Below, piece after piece: positions 60,581 through 64,000 of a stretch of 64,000 nt of DNA; position 1 is the first letter of the stretch, and each line of letters opens with the position of its first letter. The stretch is taken from positions 62,001 through 126,000 of the forward strand of contig USBY01000001.1 in the NCBI GenBank assembly GCA_900553015.1. The letters are read 5' to 3'. Position numbers and translations under genes: made by a program. This DNA comes from an uncultured Clostridium sp. (lineage in GTDB: Bacteria; Bacillota; Clostridia; TANB77; CAG-508). The notes beneath the pieces are model-generated. The model did no database searches and was not told the DNA's origin. It worked only from the letters and a program-made list of their open reading frames with translations.

Positions 60581-61018
60581 TTACTCTTCTACATTTATGA
60601 CAGCGGTTACTTTATCACCTAACATAATAGCCTCAAAAATATAAACATTGCCATAATGCATTATTTCACCATCCATAATATAAAGTCTTAATTGCCGCTC
60701 TACCGGATTTTTTATCTCATTTGTTTCAAAATCCAGCTCTCTAGCTTCAAAGCCTTTAACATACATTGGTTGTGCCGGAACAGGCTTTGTCTTACTCCAC
60801 CCCATAACAATTTTCTTATTTGTTTTATTATGAATTTGATATGAGATATAGTAAGTTCCTTCTCCGTCTTCTAACAAATTTACACCATCTGTTAGATGAA
60901 CTGTTTTGATTGTTGAAATCATATGACGTTCCCGTTGGTTATTAATTCCAACCGTTGTTATCAGCATATGCTTTCCCAAATCTTCATCCGTGTAGCACAT
61001 TTGTGCATTTTCTCTCAT
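60581..61018 (-). CDS. uncharacterised protein of the divergent pair, 145 residues
   Basis: 145 residues, soluble, mostly beta by composition (VHLTDGVNLLEDGEGTYYIS, YKTNKKIVMGWSK-like stretch). No recognised domain, no signal peptide. Base and codon use are richer in G and C than the surrounding genes, and the ribosome site is a strong GGAGG, so recent transfer is possible. It shares a symmetrical divergent promoter with the gene at 61172 and has its own GC-rich terminator. Function unknown. Confidence 0.7.
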   Translation of the reverse strand: MRENAQMCYTDEDLGKHMLITTVGINNQRERHMISTIKTVHLTDGVNLLEDGEGTYYISYQIHNKTNKKIVMGWSKTKPVPAQPMYVKGFEARELDFETNEIKNPVERQLRLYIMDGEIMHYGNVYIFEAIMLGDKVTAVINVEE

Positions 61019-61050
61019 AACTTGTACCTCCTTGGTTTTTATAGGCTTTT

Positions 61051-61126
61051 ATTATATCACAATTTTTGTTATTGGTAAACTATCGTTTTGCATTATGTTT
61101 ACCTTTTTCTGCTTTTGTAGTATAAT
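61051..61126. promoter_or_regulatory. symmetrical divergent promoter pair with inverted-repeat -35 boxes
   Basis: Reverse strand: TTTACC (61074-61079) and TATAAT (61051-61056), 17 bp apart, for the gene at 60581. Plus strand: TTTACC (61098-61103) and TATAAT (61121-61126), 17 bp apart, for the gene at 61172. The -35 boxes are halves of GGTAAAC-N16-GTTTACC (61074-61080 and 61097-61103). A dimeric regulator could bind both. Confidence 0.65.
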
Positions 61127-61171
61127 TATTATATGCCATTGAGGTTTAGTTTAAGAAAGGGAGGTATATAA

Positions 61172-61924
61172 ATGGCAACTAACAATAACATTGTTCGGAT
61201 TTCTATATTCGAAGAAAATGAATTGGTCTTAAAAATTTGCAATGTATTAAATGAATTTGCTAATCCTACAGAAAGGAATGGTTTTAAATTCAGCATCTCT
61301 AATCTAAGGCTAACCATTTCTGTGTATCGATGCAGAAATTCCTATGTCGCTTTTGAGGTTTCTTTCGAGCTGAATTCTTTACCAGATGACACATTATTCA
61401 ACTGTGCAAACAGCATGTTTAGAAAATGTATACCGTTTTTTGAGTATGATAAATCTACTGGAGATTTAATCATCTCAATCGAAAACAACTATACAGCCAC
61501 AACTATCAATATTAAGACAGAAGATTTAGCATGTGAACGAAACAGTTGTATTCTTCCATTGCGGAAGCCATTTCCGGAATTGGGACTTATATGTAACATC
61601 TTTAATTCTGTAAAAATCAAAAAGATTTTAACAGTTAATAAAAAAGTGTTACATATTTCTGCGATTGGAAGGACTACAACCATATCTGCAAAAATGCACA
61701 TTGTGCATGCAGATAGTTCTTCTGGTGTAGCTTTCTTTTGTTCGAAATTTAACTATCTAAGTGCACAAGGAATTGCCACTTTCCAATTTAATGTGCTGAG
61801 TTTAAGCTCTAACTCACCAGAATTACTGGAAATAACAATTATTCCACCTAGTGATAAAGAGCAAAAAAGCAAGTACGATGCAACAATGGAACTAATTAGT
61901 TCTATCTCACAATTTAATTCGTAA
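61172..61924 (+). CDS. uncharacterised protein of the divergent pair, 250 residues
   Basis: 250 residues, no signal or membrane segment, predicted rich in beta strands, many Ser, Thr and Asn. Two similar-looking halves may exist (each with a LxISVxRxxxS / LHISAIGRTTTISAK type strand), but this is not certain. Not a family I recognise. GGGAGG ribosome site, strong terminator. Base use differs from the neighbours as in its divergent partner. Confidence 0.7.
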   Translation: MATNNNIVRISIFEENELVLKICNVLNEFANPTERNGFKFSISNLRLTISVYRCRNSYVAFEVSFELNSLPDDTLFNCANSMFRKCIPFFEYDKSTGDLIISIENNYTATTINIKTEDLACERNSCILPLRKPFPELGLICNIFNSVKIKKILTVNKKVLHISAIGRTTTISAKMHIVHADSSSGVAFFCSKFNYLSAQGIATFQFNVLSLSSNSPELLEITIIPPSDKEQKSKYDATMELISSISQFNS

Positions 61925-61937
61925 TACAACCTTCCAG

Positions 61938-61978
61938 AAAAAGCCTCCTCACACATACCAAGTGTGAAGAGGCTTTTT
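61938..61978. terminator. strong terminator after the gene at 61172
   Basis: 17-bp stem with one mismatch (61938-61954 with 61962-61978), GC-rich lower half, A and T runs at both ends. It also lies directly after the stop of the reverse-strand DMT transporter gene. Confidence 0.85.
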
Positions 61979-61979
61979 G

Positions 61980-62885
61980 TTATATTGAAAGCGTTATTAA
62001 TCCTACCAAGATTAATCCAATTAATATCCATTGTTTTTTCTTTAATTTTTCTTTTAAGAAAATTCTTGATAATATAACTGTTACAATACTATATGCTGCA
62101 ATATATGGTGAAGCTATAGCTGCATCGCCAAATGCAAAAGCATAAATATATGTATATTGTCCTGCTGTTTCTACTAATGTTCCAAGTAATTTTAATTTAT
62201 TATCCTTAATTTTTATAAATTTATAATCTCTTTCTTTATATTTTACTATTATTGCACAAATAATTCCGATAACTCCATATATTAATGAATATGCTATAAT
62301 TACTTGTTCTGCTGATAAATCTGCTTCTAAAGTATAATCATCCATAAATGAACCTATACCATCTAATAACCAATATCCTAAAGCAAATGCTATACCTTTT
62401 AAATATAATAAATATGCTCTTTTTGCATTTCTTTCATCTGCTTCTTTATCTCCTGATTCTAGCCTTAATACTTCATCTTTATTTATTGATAATAAAATCA
62501 TAGCTATTATAATTACTACAATTGCTATTATTTGTGGAATTCCAACTTCTTGTTTTAATAATACTATACAAAGTATTGTAGTTATTGCACATGATGAATT
62601 CTGCAATGGTGATAAAATTGAAACTTTTACTAAAGTCATTGCCTTATATGTACAAAACATTGATACAATATATATTAATGCTATTGGTAAATAAGTTTTT
62701 ATTATTTCTAAATTCATCTGTGTTCTTGTTATAAGCATAAAGATTAATGCACATATTCCTAACATTATTCCATTGTATGAAATTAATTTTAATACACTAT
62801 GTTTTTCTATTGTAGAAACTTTTTTAAATATAGTTTCCGATGTTCCCCATAATAATACTGTTATTGTTGCAAATAGTAGCCACAT
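61980..62885 (-). CDS. EamA/DMT family transporter
   Basis: 301 residues with ten membrane helices in two EamA repeats (1-135 and 160-301) joined by a charged loop (about 137-155). FKKVS at the start, IVSMFCTYKAMTLVKVSILSPL-type and YIYAFAFGDAAIASPYIAAY are EamA motifs, with RIFLKEKLKKKQWIGL-like end. It would move a small metabolite; the substrate is unknown. RBS GGGGG. Confidence 0.88.
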   Translation of the reverse strand: MWLLFATITVLLWGTSETIFKKVSTIEKHSVLKLISYNGIMLGICALIFMLITRTQMNLEIIKTYLPIALIYIVSMFCTYKAMTLVKVSILSPLQNSSCAITTILCIVLLKQEVGIPQIIAIVVIIIAMILLSINKDEVLRLESGDKEADERNAKRAYLLYLKGIAFALGYWLLDGIGSFMDDYTLEADLSAEQVIIAYSLIYGVIGIICAIIVKYKERDYKFIKIKDNKLKLLGTLVETAGQYTYIYAFAFGDAAIASPYIAAYSIVTVILSRIFLKEKLKKKQWILIGLILVGLITLSI

Positions 62886-62997
62886 AATTTTTCCCCCTTA
62901 ATATTTAGTTATTCATTTTCTATTCTGAATAACATAATTATGGGCTATTTATTTTTACTAATTCCCTCACTTATCCATCTCCTTTTAATACGCTAAG

Positions 62998-63026
62998 ATT
63001 ATATTATCAAAATGGCTAAGTGTCAA
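62998..63026 (-). promoter_or_regulatory. promoter of the DMT transporter gene
   Basis: TTGACA and TATAAT on the reverse strand, exactly 17 bp apart: a perfect sigma-A consensus about 110 bp before the ATG. Confidence 0.8.
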
Positions 63027-63043
63027 ATTTACACTAATTACAT

Positions 63044-63080
63044 CAAAAGAGGTACTTATAGTATAAGTACCTCTTTTGTA
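63044..63080 (-). terminator. terminator of the beta-CASP gene
   Basis: A perfect 16-bp stem (63044-63059 with 63063-63078), loop AGT. T-rich sequence follows on the reverse strand. Confidence 0.85.
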
Positions 63081-63092
63081 ATTTTAGAATGC

Positions 63093-64000
63093 CTAACTAG
63101 AATGTCTAATCTTATCTTCAAATATCTTAAACGCTTCTCCTCTCTTTAGTATTTGAACATTTAATCCAATTCTTTTCTGAGCCTCTTCCTGAAGTTCTTT
63201 TTTGCTTTCGCTCTCTCCATGTCCTAAAAAAACTGCATTAATATCCAGAAATCCTTCTATTAGCTCTTTAAATTCATCTATATAATAATGAGCTGAGAAT
63301 TCTTCCGTGTGATATGCTGTTGCCTCTTTTTTATATTCCTTACCGCAATATTTAATAATTGTGCCTCTAGGTACCATTAACCTTTCAGCCAAAGAACCTT
63401 TATACATGTGATTTACAAAGAAAATAGCCCAATTACTTTTTGTTATTACATTCGGAAAATAATATGTAAATGCTCCATAATTAGCCACAACAATAATTTT
63501 TTGACGTTTATCATATAATGCTGTTTTTCTCGCATTACCATTATTTACCAAATTAAAATTAAATGGCAGTACATTTAAATTTAATTTACTTAAATCAAAT
63601 GCCTTCTTTACCTCCAAATAAATTGGAATCTCTGAGGATATTTTTCCTGCTTCTTGCATTGTCTTAATTGCATAAAGTATATCTTCATATCTTTCGCTTC
63701 CAGTAGAAGAACATAATATTGATTTTCCCTCATATAGGCTTTTTTCTAGATCCTTTTTAAAATGAGCTACAGGTTTTTTCTTAGTTCCATTTGTTGCTTC
63801 TGTAACTATAGTAATTCTTTCTTTATATTTTTTAGCACTAGGAAAATACGATTTTCCTAAAAAGCTTCTTTTCTTATAGTCCCCTGTTATTAATATTCTT
63901 ATTTTATGTTCTTCATATTTAAAAGTTATCAGGTACATAACAGCACCTTTAGTATGTGCATTTTTATATGCAACAATTTCGACATTATCATCAATGTTGA
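63093..64000 (-). CDS. metallo-beta-lactamase / beta-CASP family hydrolase, N-terminus outside window
   Basis: The frame is open from the window edge to 63093 (302 codons). An internal ATG at 63938 exists but the frame upstream continues with AYKNAHTKGAVMYLITFKYE, which is the conserved strand and His motif of metallo-beta-lactamase proteins, so the true start lies outside. ILITGDY, then FSAHYYIDEFKELIEGF and AVFLGHGESE, are beta-CASP motifs, as in RNA-processing nucleases. The zinc HxHxDH motif would be in the missing part. RNA or DNA hydrolysis is likely but not shown. Confidence 0.8.
   Translation of the reverse strand, partial: NIDDNVEIVAYKNAHTKGAVMYLITFKYEEHKIRILITGDYKKRSFLGKSYFPSAKKYKERITIVTEATNGTKKKPVAHFKKDLEKSLYEGKSILCSSTGSERYEDILYAIKTMQEAGKISSEIPIYLEVKKAFDLSKLNLNVLPFNFNLVNNGNARKTALYDKRQKIIVVANYGAFTYYFPNVITKSNWAIFFVNHMYKGSLAERLMVPRGTIIKYCGKEYKKEATAYHTEEFSAHYYIDEFKELIEGFLDINAVFLGHGESESKKELQEEAQKRIGLNVQILKRGEAFKIFEDKIRHSS

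Overview
The window is one continuous chromosomal stretch of a low-GC Firmicute of clostridial type. The evidence is an AT-rich coding style with many TTG starts, PolC-type DNA polymerase III, a T-box leader on the glycyl-tRNA synthetase gene, pyruvate phosphate dikinase, LL-diaminopimelate aminotransferase, strong AGGAGG ribosome sites and classical U-tract terminators. An uncultured anaerobic gut-type clostridium would fit; the genus cannot be fixed from sequence alone.

Layout. 1-4.8 kb: 5' part of dxs, then the divergent operon tsaE-tsaB-rimI plus a Lon-like protease. 4.8-12.8 kb: a 768-residue HExxH protein with an overlapping small partner, ppdK, a small unknown gene, and glyS under a T-box. 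12.5-23.4 kb: a reverse-strand housekeeping run, pyrH-frr-uppS-cdsA-rseP-PH protein-polC, followed by two membrane proteins. 23.6-27.5 kb: an acyl-CoA synthetase, then a DUF4259-like gene and two DUF5071-like paralogues, one frameshifted. 27.7-34.8 kb: lepB, dapL, a MurE-like ligase, folC, dapF, a Val-Asp-Phe tRNA operon with a duplicated tRNA end, and hup. 34.9-45.4 kb: a lipid-flippase-like protein, an orphan VirD4-like ATPase facing a winged-helix protein, then S1 protein, two pseudouridine synthases, lspA, a large membrane protein and a two-OB SSB. 45.6-51 kb: two very small membrane or soluble proteins, a Cys-rich repeat protein, a split TauE/SafE transporter, rarA, ruvA, a DUF2975-regulator pair and a decayed toxin-antitoxin pair. 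51-60.5 kb: a frameshifted M14 peptidase, a GntR-ABC operon, and a long operon from a P-type ATPase through DUF2262-like, DUF4116 and NUDIX genes to a NatAB-like exporter. 60.5-64 kb: two unrecognised genes on a symmetrical divergent promoter, a DMT transporter and a truncated beta-CASP metallo-hydrolase.

Functionally most of the window is core: isoprenoid supply (dxs) feeds undecaprenyl synthesis (uppS), which with cdsA, dapL/dapF, a MurE-like ligase and the flippase-like protein builds the envelope; polC, ssb, ruvA, rarA and hup handle DNA; frr, glyS, tRNAs, tsaE/tsaB, rimI and pseudouridine synthases serve translation. The accessory parts are the genes at 4.8-7.6, 25.5-27.5, 36.7-40.1, 45.9-46.5, 49.6-52 and 60.5-61.9 kb.

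The most unusual signals are: dispersed GGGATTT..GGGACG repeat clusters at five intergenic sites; three genes broken by single-base changes (DUF5071 paralogue, RelE-like toxin, M14 peptidase); a 100-bp duplication of the tRNA-Phe 3' end with compensatory changes in its terminator; a divergent promoter whose two -35 boxes form an inverted repeat between two unknown genes; a PolC with two OB domains; and a MurE-like ligase that lacks the usual substrate motifs. No CRISPR array, insertion sequence, transposase or phage module was seen.
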